NCBI GenBank assembly: GCA_002686255.1
Contig: NZAZ01000036.1
Location: forward strand, 1-34,960
Reading direction: 5' to 3'
DNA length: 34,960 nucleotides
Origin: Rhodospirillaceae bacterium
GTDB taxonomy: Bacteria > Pseudomonadota > Alphaproteobacteria > Rhodospirillales > Casp-alpha2
Part shown: positions 34,638 to 34,960 of the stretch, in pieces
How positions within the stretch are numbered: position 1 is the stretch's first letter
How the letters are laid out: each line of letters opens with the position of its first letter
Notes under the pieces: model-generated
Seen by the model: only the letters and a program-made list of their open reading frames with translations
Told to the model about the DNA's origin: nothing
The model's database searches: none
Translations under genes and position numbers: made by a program

Positions 34638-34826
34638 CTATTTCTTGAAAAACCGTTCGGCGCCGGCGCGGGCGTCCTGCTTGCCGGCGATGGTTTGGCC
34701 AACGCGGACGATCTCGGCTTCAAGTTCGGCGATGTATTCCTCAAGCGCCCCGATGGACATTTCTTCCAGATTCTTCGGCGGCGGCTTCTTTTTCTGGTGT
34801 TGAGGCTGCAGATCGTCTTCGTCCAT
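34638..34826 (-). CDS. DUF1192 family protein
   Basis: The 62-residue product begins MDEDDLQPQHQKKKPPPKNL and then has the family core LEEMSIGALEEYIAELEAEIVRVGQTIAGKQDARAGAERFF. This is a short coiled coil widely conserved in alphaproteobacteria. Function is unknown to me. ATG 34826 is chosen because the extension to 34916 reads through sequence without the family pattern. The remaining bases to 34960 show no gene. Confidence 0.85.
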   Translation of the reverse strand: MDEDDLQPQHQKKKPPPKNLEEMSIGALEEYIAELEAEIVRVGQTIAGKQDARAGAERFFKK

Positions 34827-34960
34827 TGTTCGCCTTCCCGGTATTGTGTAAGTGAGTATTAACCCGACATTCCCCAGATAGCCTCCTGGTTCGCGGAAAT
34901 CATACCACCGTGCCACCGTCGGGGGAACGGAACCATTTCCGCCGCCACCCGATGACCTGA

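Overview
The window looks like a chromosomal segment of a high-GC alphaproteobacterium, most likely a Rhodospirillales-type lineage. This rests on the gene orders yebC-ruvCAB-ybgC-tolQRAB-pal-cpoB-tilS-ftsH-folP-glmM and zapA-6S RNA-fau, an alphaproteobacterial DUF1192 gene, a GroEL-era RpoH-type promoter in front of an Hsp20 gene, and the general protein character. No taxonomic marker such as 16S rRNA is present, so this is inference.

Layout. 1-650: a broken edge, where an IS3-family transposase fragment abuts an ABC-transporter ATPase that has lost its Walker A half; a sulfotransferase-like gene follows (685-1854). 2002-3705 (minus): a threonine-dehydratase-like enzyme fused in frame to a membrane DUF2939 domain. 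3831-4369: a ParD/ParE toxin-antitoxin pair, ending tail to tail with thiD. 4371-21073 (minus): a long, tightly packed housekeeping cluster, read from ymdB and yebC through ruvC-ruvA-ruvB, ybgC, the Tol-Pal envelope system (tolQ, tolR, tolA, tolB, pal, cpoB), tilS, ftsH, folP and glmM to thiD. Many neighbours overlap or touch. 21354-22780 (minus): a coiled-coil gene, zapA, a 6S RNA and fau. 23130-26840 (plus): gap, a conserved hypothetical, thiE, efp and suhB, with a MotB/OmpA C-terminal remnant lying antisense between gap and the hypothetical. 27012-30391 (plus): an unusual trio (degenerate OmpA-like protein, MotA/TolQ-like channel, MotB/OmpA-like stator). 30457-34826: an MFS exporter, rpmE, an Hsp20 gene with a heat-shock promoter, small membrane proteins, two tandem hot-dog thioesterases, a candidate small RNA and DUF1192.

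How it works together. Most of the window serves envelope integrity and division (Tol-Pal, ZapA, GlmM, FtsH, the MotAB-like trio), DNA repair (RuvABC), translation (TilS, EF-P, L31) and cofactors (FolP, Fau, ThiD, ThiE). The accessory material is small but interesting: two different palindromic elements sitting exactly in intergenic gaps (12974-13138 and 21084-21349), the IS3 scar and the toxin-antitoxin pair.

Most notable observations: ruvC has no ATG, GTG or TTG that could start it before its catalytic Asp and appears to start at ATT behind a perfect Shine-Dalgarno; the 266-bp element at 21084-21349 folds into a three-arm structure; a three-hairpin sRNA candidate with a CCUCCC loop lies at about 34180-34265 (minus); and a third proton-channel module, distinct from Tol-Pal, occupies 27012-30391. 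No tRNA, rRNA operon, CRISPR array or prophage was recognised.
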